Source: Haloarchaeobius sp. FL176 (GTDB lineage Archaea; Halobacteriota; Halobacteria; Halobacteriales; Natrialbaceae). From it: a DNA stretch of 64,000 nucleotides. The notes beneath the pieces were generated by a model. It ran no database searches, was not told where the DNA came from, and was given only the letters and a program-made list of their open reading frames with translations. The first letter of the stretch is position 1, and every line of letters starts with the position of its first letter. This document shows positions 50,684-59,470 of the stretch, piece by piece. The stretch spans positions 1-64,000 of the forward strand of contig NZ_JANJYH010000013.1 of NCBI RefSeq assembly GCF_024609245.1. The letters are read 5' to 3'. Position numbers and translations under genes: made by a program.

Positions 50684-51700
50684 TCAGAGCCCGAGCGCCG
50701 CCATCAGTGGCACGCCGCTTGCGAGCGCGCCGACCAAGTAGCCGCCGATTGCACCGCCGTTGAGCAGCGGGAGGCCCGCGTGGGCGCGGCCCTTCAGCAC
50801 CATCCACATCAGCACGAGCAGTCCCGCTATCGTCCCGGCCATCGCCGTCAACCCGGGCAGGTTGAGCAGGATGGGGTCCGAGACGAGCGCGTCCACCGTC
50901 CCGCCGGGGATGGCGGTGTGGAAGTGGACCGCCGAGACGACGATGATGCTCGGCATGACCGCGTCGCCGAGGCCGATGTAGAACGCGTCGCGGTCCATCG
51001 CCGACTGCTCGATGTCGCCATCGTCGCCGTCGGCCGTGGGCGCGTCACCGTCGTCGGACGGACCGTCGTCGACGGCGGGGGAGTCCGCCCCGTCCACCGG
51101 TGCGTCCGGCTCGCTCCTCGGCTCGCGGAAGGAGAAGGAGAGCGTCGTCGGCGCGACGAGCACGACGGGCACCTTCATCTCCATGACCCCATCCGCGAGC
51201 GTGAGCATGTGCTTGGTCCCATACACCGAGATGGCGTCGTAGACTGCGAGCACCGTCAGCAACAGGATGGCCGGGAACAGCCCGAACGAGATGCCGAACA
51301 GGCCGGCGGCGGCCGCGCCCATCACCACCCCCGAAGCGTCGATGACCCACCACTCGGGGTAGACCAGCAGGCCGATGGCGATGAGTGCGGCGGGCGCTGC
51401 GGCGACGAGCGGCGAGAGGAACGCCGCGAACACGTACCACGAGAGCATCCCGCTCGTGAGGATGATGAATCCGCGGATGAGCCACTGCAGGTCGTACCTG
51501 AACGCGAGCAGCATCAGCGCCGTCGCGACGAGGATGGCGCCGACGTAGGCGATGCTGTTCGTCGGGTCGTTCGGGTTCTCGACGACCTGCCGGTCCTGTG
51601 CCTCGAAGGGCTGGACCAGCGAGAGCGCCCCGAGCTGGACGAGGAGGAAGATGGCGACGACGAGGCCGACGGCCCCGAGGACGCGCGTCCGGTCGTTCAT
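50684..51700 (-). CDS. Presenilin-like A22 family membrane aspartyl protease
   Basis: 338 residues, about nine TM helices. Catalytic motifs: YD in LLTVLAVYDAISVYGTKHML (about 163), GxGD in DAFYIGLGDAVMPSIIV (about 260), and a PAL-like GLPLLNGGAIGGYLVG (about 316). A hydrophilic Asp-rich loop (PVDGADSPAVDDGPSDDGDA) separates helices 6 and 7. Archaeal presenilin homologues cut membrane peptides after signal-peptide release. ATG 51700 is used over an upstream start. Confidence 0.88.
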   Translation of the reverse strand: MNDRTRVLGAVGLVVAIFLLVQLGALSLVQPFEAQDRQVVENPNDPTNSIAYVGAILVATALMLLAFRYDLQWLIRGFIILTSGMLSWYVFAAFLSPLVAAAPAALIAIGLLVYPEWWVIDASGVVMGAAAAGLFGISFGLFPAILLLTVLAVYDAISVYGTKHMLTLADGVMEMKVPVVLVAPTTLSFSFREPRSEPDAPVDGADSPAVDDGPSDDGDAPTADGDDGDIEQSAMDRDAFYIGLGDAVMPSIIVVSAVHFHTAIPGGTVDALVSDPILLNLPGLTAMAGTIAGLLVLMWMVLKGRAHAGLPLLNGGAIGGYLVGALASGVPLMAALGL

Positions 51701-51769
51701 GGCCCACCGTTCCGGCCGGCGGTTTATCGGCTTTCCGTTCGCGGACACCGACATCGGGGCGGCCCGCCG

Positions 51770-51991
51770 CTACCGGGCGTACAGCGTCTGTCCGAGCAGC
51801 AGCGCCGGGTCGTCGTCGGTCGTCACCGCGACGTAGGGCTGAGCCACGGGGCCGAACACGTCGACGACGCGGCCGACCGCGTTCAGCGACTCGTCGACCG
51901 CCTCGGTGCCGATGTCGGGGTGCTCCTCGCTGTCGGTCCGCGCGACTGCGAGCCCCTGTGCGACGCGGACGACCTCGCCGACGCGCTTCAT
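51770..51991 (-). CDS. gar1: H/ACA ribonucleoprotein component Gar1
   Basis: 73 residues, beta-barrel: [17 protein letters not shown], then [20 protein letters not shown]. Gar1 binds Cbf5 in H/ACA guide RNPs that make pseudouridine in rRNA. The start overlaps the srp19 stop by 4 nt; gar1 next to srp19 is a conserved haloarchaeal arrangement. Confidence 0.92.
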   Translation of the reverse strand: MKRVGEVVRVAQGLAVARTDSEEHPDIGTEAVDESLNAVGRVVDVFGPVAQPYVAVTTDDDPALLLGQTLYAR

Positions 51992-52269
51992 TCGCGGAGG
52001 GCGTTGACGTACGCCGCGACGGCCTGGACGATGTCGTTCTTCGAGTCGTCGTCGGGATTCTTCACGAGGACGCGACCGCGCTGGCGGTGTCCCTCGCGGG
52101 AGTAGCTCTTCTCGCGCTCGATGACCGCGTCGTAGCCGACCTGCTGGACGGCCTTCGCGATCTCCTCGACCTCGGGCTCCTCGACTGCGAGGTCGTCGGG
52201 GACGCGCCGTCCTGCCGAGCGAGTGAGTTCCGCGTCGAAGTACGCGGGATAGATAACGTTCTCGACCAT
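51988..52269 (-). CDS. srp19: Signal recognition particle 19 kDa protein
   Basis: 93 residues. [20 protein letters not shown] is the SRP19 N-terminal motif that contacts helices 6/8 of [22 protein letters not shown] is the basic loop. It assembles with 7S RNA before SRP54. Operon with gar1 by stop/start overlap. Confidence 0.95.
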   Translation of the reverse strand: MVENVIYPAYFDAELTRSAGRRVPDDLAVEEPEVEEIAKAVQQVGYDAVIEREKSYSREGHRQRGRVLVKNPDDDSKNDIVQAVAAYVNALRE

Positions 52270-52314
52270 GTGCCGACCGACGAGCGGGGGTCGTATCGGC
52301 CTTTCGGAGTCGCG

Positions 52315-53493
52315 TTACGTCCGGCGGGCGATGCCCGCGAGCGAGAGGACGGCGACGAGCGCCGCCACGACGCCGAAGCCGGGCGAGCCGCCGTCGTCGC
52401 TACCGGTGGACTCCTCCGTCGGCGTGTCGGCGTCCGTCTCGCCGTTGTCGGTGGCAGTCGACGTTGCAGTCGTGCCTCCAGCCGTCGCGGTCGTCCCCAT
52501 CGACGCTTCGCCGCGCACCGTCGCGTTCGCCTCGGCGTACGCGTCCGGGAACCAGGCCTGCGAGAGGTTCCGCATCACGTAGACGCTCCGGGGTGCGGGC
52601 TGGCTGACGTAGTTGCTGTTCAGGACGACCGTCTGGTTCTCCTGCACCGCGATGGTGTTCTGGTACGCCGGCGAGTCTGGGACCCGCGGTTCGGGCTGTC
52701 CGTCGTTGAGCAGCAGCCACTCGACGGTCAGGTTGGCGACGACCTCCGGGTTGATACGTGCGTAGCCGGCCTGAGTGTACTCCAGGTTAGCGTTGGTGAC
52801 CACGTTCTCCGCGCCGGCGGTCGTGACGAGGTCGCTGATGTACGTGTTCGGGCCGGGCGTCGTCCCGTAGAACACGTACAGCGCCTTCGGTGACTCCTGG
52901 CCCTCTGCTGCGCGCTGGACGATGTCGACCTCGGTCTGCATCCACTCGACACTCTCGCTCGCACCTTCGCAGGCACCGACGAGCGAGCCGGTCACGTTGA
53001 CCTTGTCGTAGACGATATCCAGGCTGTCCGCGCTCCGGAACTTGTACACCGTGATACCGGCGTTACGGAGCCGGTCGACGGTGTCCGAGCTGACTATGTT
53101 CGCCGCGAGCACGATGTCGGGCTGCTGGGCGACGACGCGTTCGACGCTGACGAACGTCCGGCCGGAGCCGGAGACGTTCGCCCACCCCTCGGAGCCCTCG
53201 AGGTAGCTCGCGTACTGGGTCGATGCGACGACCTTCGAGGTCGCCCCGATTTCGACCATCGTCTGCGCGGCGGCGGGCCCGAGCGTCACCACCGACTCGG
53301 GCGCCTCCTCGACCGTCACTTCAGTTCCCGTCGCGTCCGTCGCGGAGAACGGGAACGAGCAGTCCTCCTGTGCCGTCGACGCCGTGTTCGTGGCCGCCGA
53401 CGGGGCCGCGGCCCCACCGACGGGAGCCACGACAGCCGCGAACGAGGCGACGAGCAACAGTGCCACCACGAGCGTCGTGCGTGTACCTGCCAT
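52315..53493 (-). CDS. btuF: Cobalamin-type ABC transporter substrate-binding protein with PGF-CTERM anchor
   Basis: 392 residues. Signal peptide (about 5-28), a class III periplasmic-binding fold (VTLGPAAAQTMVEIGATSKV, PDIVLAANIVSSDTVDRLRN, QPAPRSVYVMRNLSQAW), a Thr-rich stalk, and a C-terminal GSPGFGVVAALVAVLSLAGI followed by ARRT, a PGF-CTERM sorting signal cut by an archaeosortase. ATG 53493 is used; the preceding codon is GTG. Divergent from the btuC-btuD genes, with which it forms the importer. B12 is inferred from similarity to halobacterial BtuF; heme or iron-siderophore is possible. Confidence 0.85.
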   Translation of the reverse strand: MAGTRTTLVVALLLVASFAAVVAPVGGAAAPSAATNTASTAQEDCSFPFSATDATGTEVTVEEAPESVVTLGPAAAQTMVEIGATSKVVASTQYASYLEGSEGWANVSGSGRTFVSVERVVAQQPDIVLAANIVSSDTVDRLRNAGITVYKFRSADSLDIVYDKVNVTGSLVGACEGASESVEWMQTEVDIVQRAAEGQESPKALYVFYGTTPGPNTYISDLVTTAGAENVVTNANLEYTQAGYARINPEVVANLTVEWLLLNDGQPEPRVPDSPAYQNTIAVQENQTVVLNSNYVSQPAPRSVYVMRNLSQAWFPDAYAEANATVRGEASMGTTATAGGTTATSTATDNGETDADTPTEESTGSDDGGSPGFGVVAALVAVLSLAGIARRT

Positions 53494-53496
53494 CAC

Positions 53497-53563
53497 ACAG
53501 TACTCACGAAGTATGCAATAAGTATTTACCTAAAGCAAGTAGATTTGAGAACCAGCACCAGCG
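53497..53563. promoter_or_regulatory. Divergent promoter between btuF and btuCD
   Basis: A 67-bp AT-rich spacer contains AATAAGTATTTACC (about 53517-53530), which can serve as TATA element on both strands and is 23-40 bp from each start. The partial repeat AGTACT/AGTATG/AGTATT may be a binding site for a metal or cobalamin-responsive repressor. No riboswitch-size leader exists. Confidence 0.4.
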
Positions 53564-54691
53564 ATGCGTACAGATGTCCGAGCGGTCGTGTGGTCCGTGG
53601 GCCTCGGAGCGTTGCTGCTGGCGACGATAGCCGTCTGCACGGCGGTCGGCCCGGTCGACATCGCGCCAACTGCGGTGCTCGCGGCCATCCTCAACGAGCT
53701 GTGGTTGCCGACGGGCGCGAGCCTCACCGACGGCTCTGTCCGCGTCTTCGGCGTTTCCCTGCTCCCGTTCGGGGTCGGCCTCCAGACCACGCATCCTTTC
53801 CAGTTCCACGTCGCGGAGACGACACGCGTCATCGTCGTCTCGCTCCGTCTGCCACGCATCGCACTCGCCGCCATCGTCGGCTTCGCGCTCGCCGCCGCCG
53901 GCACCGTCATGCAGGGGTTCTTCCGGAATCCGATGGCCGACCCCTCCATCGTCGGTGTCTCCTCCGGCGCAGCCGTCGGCGCGGTCTCGTTCATCACGCT
54001 CGGCGGTGCCATCCCGCTCGTCGGGACCGCCGTCCCGTTCGGCATCGAGGGCGCGGCGTTCCTCGGCGCCGTCGCCGCCGCGTTCCTCGTCTACACCATC
54101 GCGACCGATGGGGGCCGTACGCCCGTCGCAACCCTGCTCCTCGCCGGGGTCGCCGTCCAGACGTTCCTCGGCGCGGTCGTCTCGTTCCTCATGGTCACCA
54201 GCCCTGAGGGCACGCTCCAGCGGGCGTACTACTGGTTGCTCGGCGACCTCGGGATGAACGCCGCCTGGGAGCCGGTCGGCGTCGCGTTCGTCGCCGTCTC
54301 GGTATCGTTCCTCCTGCTCCTGCCGTTCACCCGGGACCTGAACGTCCTGATGCTGGGTGAGGAGGACGCACACCACCTCGGCATCGAGGTCGAGCGCACG
54401 AAGCGAATCCTGCTCGCGGTGTCGAGTGGCATCACGGCCGCGGGCGTCGCCGTCGCGGGCGTCATCGGCTTCGTCGGGCTCGTCGTCCCACACGCGATGC
54501 GGCTCGTCGTCGGCCCGGACCACCGCGTGCTCCTGCCGACGAGCGCGCTCGCGGGCGCGACGTTCCTCGTCGTCGCCGACACGCTCGCACGGTCGACCGC
54601 CGAGGTACTGCCCGTCGGCATCGTCACCGCCGCCGTCGGCGCGCCCTTCTTCCTGTTCCTGCTCAGCCGCCGGGAGGTGCACGCGCTGTGA
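53564..54691 (+). CDS. btuC: ABC transporter permease, FecCD/BtuC family
   Basis: 375 residues, ten TM helices expected. LPRIALAAIVGFALAAAGTV, GFFRNPMADPSIVGVSSGAA (family signature), GVIGFVGLVVPHAMRLVVGP and TAAVGAPFFLFLLSRREVHA are complete BtuC/FecCD motifs. It couples to BtuD, whose GTG start overlaps this stop by 4 nt. An N-terminal helix plus external loop of about 40 residues before the first signature is longer than usual. Confidence 0.9.
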   Translation: MRTDVRAVVWSVGLGALLLATIAVCTAVGPVDIAPTAVLAAILNELWLPTGASLTDGSVRVFGVSLLPFGVGLQTTHPFQFHVAETTRVIVVSLRLPRIALAAIVGFALAAAGTVMQGFFRNPMADPSIVGVSSGAAVGAVSFITLGGAIPLVGTAVPFGIEGAAFLGAVAAAFLVYTIATDGGRTPVATLLLAGVAVQTFLGAVVSFLMVTSPEGTLQRAYYWLLGDLGMNAAWEPVGVAFVAVSVSFLLLLPFTRDLNVLMLGEEDAHHLGIEVERTKRILLAVSSGITAAGVAVAGVIGFVGLVVPHAMRLVVGPDHRVLLPTSALAGATFLVVADTLARSTAEVLPVGIVTAAVGAPFFLFLLSRREVHAL

Positions 54692-55926
54692 TCGACATCG
54701 ACAGCGTCTCCGTCTCGTTCGGCGACGCACGAGTTCTCGACGAGGTGTCGCTCTCCGTCGAACCGGGTACGTTCCTGGGGCTCGTCGGCCCGAACGGCGC
54801 CGGAAAGACGACGCTCCTGCGGGCAGTCAGCGGGGCGCTTCGGCCCGATGGTGGGACCATCACCCTCGACGGCGACCGGCTCGACGAGCTCGGTTCGAAG
54901 GCGGCCAGTCGTCGGGTCGCCGTCGTTCCGCAGGACACTGCCGTCTCGTTCGGTTTCACCGCCAGGGACGTGGTCGCGATGGGGCGCACACCACACCGGG
55001 GTCGTTTCGAGCCGTCCTCGCGGGAGGACAGCCGCGCCGTCGAAGAAGCGTTCACCCGCGTCGACGCCGAACACCTCGCAGACCGCCGGATCGACGAACT
55101 GAGCGGCGGTGAGCGACAGACGGTCACCATCGCTCGCGCGCTCGCGCAGGAGACTCCGGTACTGCTACTCGACGAACCGACGGCCAGCCTCGACATCAAC
55201 CACCAAGTCGAGACGCTCGAACTCGTCGCAGACCTCGTCGCGGACGGCAAGACGGTCGTCGCGGCCATCCACGACCTCTCGCTCGCGGCCCGCTACTGCG
55301 ACGAGCTCGCGCTGCTCGCCGACGGAGATATCGTGGCCACTGGTTCATCCGAGTCGGTGCTGACCCGGGAGCGACTCGCCGACTCGTTCGATGCCAGGAC
55401 GGTGCTCCGACGCGACCCCGTCACCGAGAGCCTCGGTGTGACAACTCTCGCACGACGGGCCGATACCGTCGAACGGTCGGTCCACCTCGTCGGTTCCGGC
55501 TCCGTTGCCGCCCGAACTCTGGAACGACTCGTCGGTGCGGACGCCAGCGTCACCGTCGGTCCCGTTCCCCTGGGCGACGCGCTGGCGGAGACGGCCTCTC
55601 TCCTCGGCGTCGAGGCGATCGAGCGCTACCCCCACGAACCGCTCGACGACTCGACCATCACGGCCGCCAGCGACGCCGTCGACCATGCAGCCGTGGTCGC
55701 CGTCGCGAACCCCGGGCTCGTCGGCGGCGACGACCAGGTGTACGAGCTTCTCGCTGGGGGGTCGCCGATGGTCGTGGTGGAGGAGACGGACGATAGCCAG
55801 CGGGCTCCGGAACGTGCCGAATCACGCGCGGAGACCCTCCGTCTGAGAGGCGAGACGACCGACGTACGCGGTGTCGTCGACGCGGTCGCACGTGCCAGAC
55901 ACCTCGTGGAAGCGGCGGACGACTGA
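54688..55926 (+). CDS. btuD: ABC transporter ATP-binding protein with C-terminal extension
   Basis: 412 residues, GTG start overlapping btuC (GTGA). ABC domain 1-250: Walker A GLVGPNGAGKTTLL, signature ELSGGERQTVTIARAL, Walker B VLLLDEPTASLD, H-loop AAIHDLSLAARYC. Residues about 255-412 form an extra domain (SVHLVGSGSVAARTLERLVG, HAAVVAVANPGLVGGDDQVY) not found in bacterial BtuD but seen in haloarchaeal ones. It looks like a Rossmann-type domain, possibly a cobamide-related regulatory unit. Confidence 0.88.
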   Translation: MIDIDSVSVSFGDARVLDEVSLSVEPGTFLGLVGPNGAGKTTLLRAVSGALRPDGGTITLDGDRLDELGSKAASRRVAVVPQDTAVSFGFTARDVVAMGRTPHRGRFEPSSREDSRAVEEAFTRVDAEHLADRRIDELSGGERQTVTIARALAQETPVLLLDEPTASLDINHQVETLELVADLVADGKTVVAAIHDLSLAARYCDELALLADGDIVATGSSESVLTRERLADSFDARTVLRRDPVTESLGVTTLARRADTVERSVHLVGSGSVAARTLERLVGADASVTVGPVPLGDALAETASLLGVEAIERYPHEPLDDSTITAASDAVDHAAVVAVANPGLVGGDDQVYELLAGGSPMVVVEETDDSQRAPERAESRAETLRLRGETTDVRGVVDAVARARHLVEAADD

Positions 55927-55969
55927 GGACGTCCCAACGTTCAAGCGGGAACCGCCCCAACTCAGAGCG

Positions 55970-56884
55970 ATGGACAGGGAGCCGTGGCTCGCGCTCGCAC
56001 TGGTGCTGTCGATGGTGCTCGCCGGCTGCGGCGGCACCGCTGGCGTCCAGACACGGGAACCCTTCTCGGTCCCCGAGACATCGCCGCCGGACCCTACGGA
56101 GGACGAACTTGTGCGGTTAGAAGCACCGTTCTCTCCGGATCCGGAGAAGGACGTCCTCGGCGACCCGTCGGTGTTCTTGAACTCCCAGGCCGACCGACTC
56201 GAGAAGACGAGCTACACGCTGGACTACGAGCTCGATGTCAGGTACAGCAACGGGACGACGTGGAACCACGTGGCGGTCGACGCCCAGTTCGCCCGTAACC
56301 AGAGCATCTACGTCTCGAACGTGACCCAGCGTGGCCGTAACCTGAACGTGACCAGACTCGCTTACGCGAACGGGAGTGTGCTGTACGCAGCCCAGGGGCC
56401 GGCGGGCCTCTCACCGGCGACCGCGAATTTCTCCGTCGCCCGCGGAGGCGACGGTACGCCGGTGGTCATCGACGAAGGCGTGACGCTGCGGGCCCTCCGG
56501 CCGGGGTTCCTGTACAACGGGTTCGCGTCGATGAACGTGACCGACGTGCGTGAAATCGACCGGGTCCCCGCCGGAATCCGGGACCAGCTGTTCTACGTCC
56601 GGGCCACGGAGGTCACGCAGCCGGACACGCTCGTCAACAATGCCTTGCCCGATGGCGAGGGTGCCAGCGTCGAGAACGCGACACTCGAGGCCGTCGTCGC
56701 CAGCGACGGGTTCGTCTACGAGTACGGCATCCAGTACACGATCGTCCGCGAGGATGGCACGCGACTCCACGTCTCTCGCCGGCTCGTCTACCGCAACGTG
56801 GGGACCACGACGGTGACTGTCCCACCGACGTGGACTGTCCCACCGACGTGGACCACGAGCAACGGCACGACAGCCGGTCGATGA
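55970..56884 (+). CDS. Secreted lipoprotein of unknown function
   Basis: 304 residues. The signal ends in a lipobox LVLSMVLAGC (Cys about 20), then a beta-rich domain (EKTSYTLDYELDVRYSNGTT, IYVSNVTQRGRNLNVTRLAY) with several sequons. Similar haloarchaeal lipoproteins are listed as DUF7537, as I recall. Near the C-terminus is a short tandem repeat VPPTWTVPPTWT matching an 18-bp DNA duplication. Starts 43 bp after btuD. Confidence 0.65.
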   Translation: MDREPWLALALVLSMVLAGCGGTAGVQTREPFSVPETSPPDPTEDELVRLEAPFSPDPEKDVLGDPSVFLNSQADRLEKTSYTLDYELDVRYSNGTTWNHVAVDAQFARNQSIYVSNVTQRGRNLNVTRLAYANGSVLYAAQGPAGLSPATANFSVARGGDGTPVVIDEGVTLRALRPGFLYNGFASMNVTDVREIDRVPAGIRDQLFYVRATEVTQPDTLVNNALPDGEGASVENATLEAVVASDGFVYEYGIQYTIVREDGTRLHVSRRLVYRNVGTTTVTVPPTWTVPPTWTTSNGTTAGR

Positions 56885-56927
56885 CCGGCCGAGGCGTTAC
56901 GAGTCGATAGCGAGCAGCGCTCACGGA

Positions 56928-57108
56928 GCAGTTGCTCGACGCGCTCGCCGTAGCCGCCCTGAACCACGCTGTGGTTCTCCGTAACCGTGTCGCCGGTTTC
57001 GAGCGCGCGCGAACCCGAGGTCGCTCGCGAGGCCGCGGCAGTCGCTGTCGCCCTCTACGACGACCATTTTCTTGTTGTACCGACGTTCCTCGGTCCGAAC
57101 CCCGCGTG
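56928..57108 (-). pseudogene. Frame-broken remnant of an unidentified protein
   Basis: The 365-bp gap between the lipoprotein and the integrase holds no intact gene. On the minus strand RGVRTEERRYNKKMVVVEGD (about 57050-57108) continues as SDCRGLASDLG; after a frame change near 57010 it resumes as ALETGDTVTENHSVVQGGYG and ERVEQLLRERC. The residues look protein-like, but I do not recognise the family. It adjoins the integrase, so it may be debris at the edge of an inserted element. Confidence 0.4.
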
Positions 57109-57249
57109 AGTGTGGTGCTACAGTGCTGCGCTCCCTGTTTCGGTGCCACCCCGAACGCCCACATTTGATATAGCGAATTATGGTTTATCTGCTCCCCACC
57201 GACCACTCCGGAACACGTTAAGAAGCCAACAAGATTGCGTTCGGACGGC

Positions 57250-58278
57250 TCAGAGCAGCCGATAGACGTTCGATTCGTACATCGTCCGCACCTGGCCGCC
57301 CCAGTTGTGGGTGTAGGTGTCGATGATGTCGCTTGCCACGTCACCGCGGAGGTACTTGACGATGCCACGGTCGCCGGTCCGGTCCCGGAGGTGTGTCGTG
57401 AAGAAGTGCCGGAAGTAGTGGGGCGTGACGTTCTCGGCTGCTCCACCGCCGTCCAGATACCACCCGTGCTCTCGGGCGTGTCGCTCGACGACGTTCCTGA
57501 CCGCCTGCGTACTGAGTCGAGCACCCCAGTCTCCACTCGTCGAGAGGAAAAGCGGCTCCGCGGGCGATCTGGCGTCCGGCCTGATGGCGAGCCAGGCCTT
57601 CAACACGCGCGCCAGTTCGTCGTCGACGGGTATAACCGTCGCCCGCTTGCGCTTGTTCGAGGCCGAGCGCTCCTCGCTGTTGTAGGAGTGGCCCCTCGCC
57701 GGTTCGGCCGCTACGTACAACGATTCCGGTCGCCCATCGAGTTGTACGCGACCGCCGAGGTCGAACTCGCTCGCCAGCTCCGAGTCGGAGAGGGCGAGGT
57801 CGCGCAGGTCGAGGTTGCAGAGTTCACCGACACGGACGCCGGTCTTCAGGAGCGTCACGACGAGCGCCCGCTCCAGCGGGTGCGAGATCGACGCCACGAA
57901 CGTCCGCATCTCCGGCACCGAGATCTCCCGTCGCGTCGGGTCCTTGTCGATGGATTCGTCCATCTCCTCGACCACGAGCGCCATCGGGTTGGCGTCGAAC
58001 TCCCCGACCTGGGTCATGTAGGCGTAGAACCGGTGAACGTAGGAGGCGTAGGAGGCGACGGTGCTCGGCGCGTGCTCACCTCTGAGGGCGTGCACCCACG
58101 CCATGCACTCTCTGCGGCCGGCTTCCTCGGGCGTGAGCGCCTGTCCGCTCGGTCCGCGCCCTTCGTCGTCCAGAAACCCCTCGAACCGCCTGAGGACACG
58201 CTCGTAGGCCTCTCTCGTCCGCTCGGACTTACCGTGGTACTCCTGGTCCTCCAGGTAGTACGAGACCGCGTCGGTCAT
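57250..58278 (-). CDS. Tyrosine recombinase/integrase (XerC/D-like)
   Basis: 342 residues. N-terminal SAM-like core-binding domain (about 1-110; SERTREAYERVLRRFEGFLD) and catalytic domain with Arg in TLLKTGVRVGELCNLDLRDL, His-x-x-Arg in VTPHYFRHFFTTHLRDRTG, and the nucleophile Tyr in DIIDTYTHNWGGQ. All residues needed for activity appear present. Its start overlaps the stop of the ribbon-helix-helix gene (ATGA), a coupled pair. It could mobilise an element or act on the chromosome. Confidence 0.9.
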   Translation of the reverse strand: MTDAVSYYLEDQEYHGKSERTREAYERVLRRFEGFLDDEGRGPSGQALTPEEAGRRECMAWVHALRGEHAPSTVASYASYVHRFYAYMTQVGEFDANPMALVVEEMDESIDKDPTRREISVPEMRTFVASISHPLERALVVTLLKTGVRVGELCNLDLRDLALSDSELASEFDLGGRVQLDGRPESLYVAAEPARGHSYNSEERSASNKRKRATVIPVDDELARVLKAWLAIRPDARSPAEPLFLSTSGDWGARLSTQAVRNVVERHAREHGWYLDGGGAAENVTPHYFRHFFTTHLRDRTGDRGIVKYLRGDVASDIIDTYTHNWGGQVRTMYESNVYRLL

Positions 58279-58706
58279 GCGTCGTCTGTGGGGACGTATC
58301 CCCCGTCACGGCCGCTGTACCTCAGTTTCCCGGCCTCCTGGAGCGTTCCGAGCGCCCCGTCGAGCCGGTCCTCGACGTCGTTGGTCACCGCGGCGACGAG
58401 GTCGTCCCACGTCTGGGGGTCGTCGCGCTCGTGCAGGATGCCGAGCACCCGCTCCGCCAGCTCGGCGTCGTCGGCATCTATCGACTCGTTCGTCTCCCCA
58501 TCGTGGTCGCTATCGGGTGACTCGTCGAGTTCGAACGACCGTCTTCCCGCCTGGACCATCGTCCGGACGAACTCACTCTGGCTCATGTCGAACTCGTCGG
58601 CCTCCTCGGCCCACTGTTGCTTCTGGGACGACGGAACGTACGTTCGGACCGCAGTGCGAGCCGCCTCGTCCTCGCTCACGCCCCAAACACCCCATTCAAC
58701 CGACAT
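58275..58706 (-). CDS. Ribbon-helix-helix-like partner of the integrase (DUF5805-like)
   Basis: 143 residues. The N-terminal part RTYVPSSQKQQWAEEADEFD, then MSQSEFVRTMVQAGRRSFEL, reads as a ribbon-helix-helix DNA-binding unit. The C-terminal part is a winged-helix-like unit (WDDLVAAVTNDVEDRLDGAL, GTLQEAGKLRYSGRDGGYVP). I recall this family (DUF5805) paired with XerC-type integrases in haloarchaea. It probably regulates or directs the recombinase. Confidence 0.75.
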   Translation of the reverse strand: MSVEWGVWGVSEDEAARTAVRTYVPSSQKQQWAEEADEFDMSQSEFVRTMVQAGRRSFELDESPDSDHDGETNESIDADDAELAERVLGILHERDDPQTWDDLVAAVTNDVEDRLDGALGTLQEAGKLRYSGRDGGYVPTDDA

Positions 58707-59470
58707 GAGAACGGGTATGTCTGCAACCCCAATCTAGAGGGTCGAACCCCAGGGGTTGCCCGGTCAGGAACGGGTTCGTCGAATCGGCGTTCTGACCGCG
58801 TTTCGTCCTCTCCCTGAGGACACGTTTCGCCTGATCGCTCACCGCTGCTCAACTGGTGGCCGAGCGTCGGGTCGACTGGTCCACTCATCCGGTCGAGACG
58901 ACTCACGGCGCGGTAATCAATCTATCCCCACAAGCAGGGATAAGAGCACTTATCCACATTTCTAGGCCCGCTATATCGGCACCAGAGGCTGCTTATCAAA
59001 TAAAATGGGTGCCCAAACCGTGCTTACCAACACCAGAAGAACGGATAACTATTCTCGAATCCTGTTCTTCTCACCTGGTCGGATTCGGGGGCGGATATCC
59101 TCTCTACCGGCCCTGTGGTTTGCTCGACTGACCTGGAGGATTCGCTCGTGGCTCTGCGTGGAGGGTCTTCACGGTTCACCCTGCGTCGGTAGTCTGGGAC
59201 GGCTCACTTGGTGTTGCTCACTGGTGAAGATTCGGACGGGTGGAACCGAAACGCGATCCAATCAGGTCGACCTCGCAGTTGTATCGACAGCGTCGACCGA
59301 TAGCACCTCTAGGAGTCCGAGCCGATGGCCTGACTACTCAAGAGTGCCGGAATAGCCGATACTGCAGGTTCTCGTTGGGTATTTGCGGTGACGACGCGGA
59401 TGTAGATGCCGTTCGAGGGGAGACTGATAAACTGAATTTCGCTATATGCAATCGGTTGGTTGGAGCGAAC
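58707..59470. other. 764-bp stretch without a recognisable gene
   Basis: No frame here looks coding: codon use is poor and no family is recognised. The part 58915-59060 is clearly more AT-rich than the genome. It holds a perfect 7-bp hairpin GGATAAG-AGCA-CTTATCC (58938-58955) overlapping a second one (TATCCC 58923-58928 with GGGATA 58937-58942). It may be the left-over of an integrated element next to the integrase pair, or hold its attachment or binding sites. No tRNA gene found. Confidence 0.55.

Noticed and set aside
58715..58760. tRNA-like T-arm on the minus strand near the integrase
   Set aside because: The T-stem pairs only with G-T pairs and no acceptor, D-arm or anticodon arm can be formed, so no tRNA attachment site is claimed.
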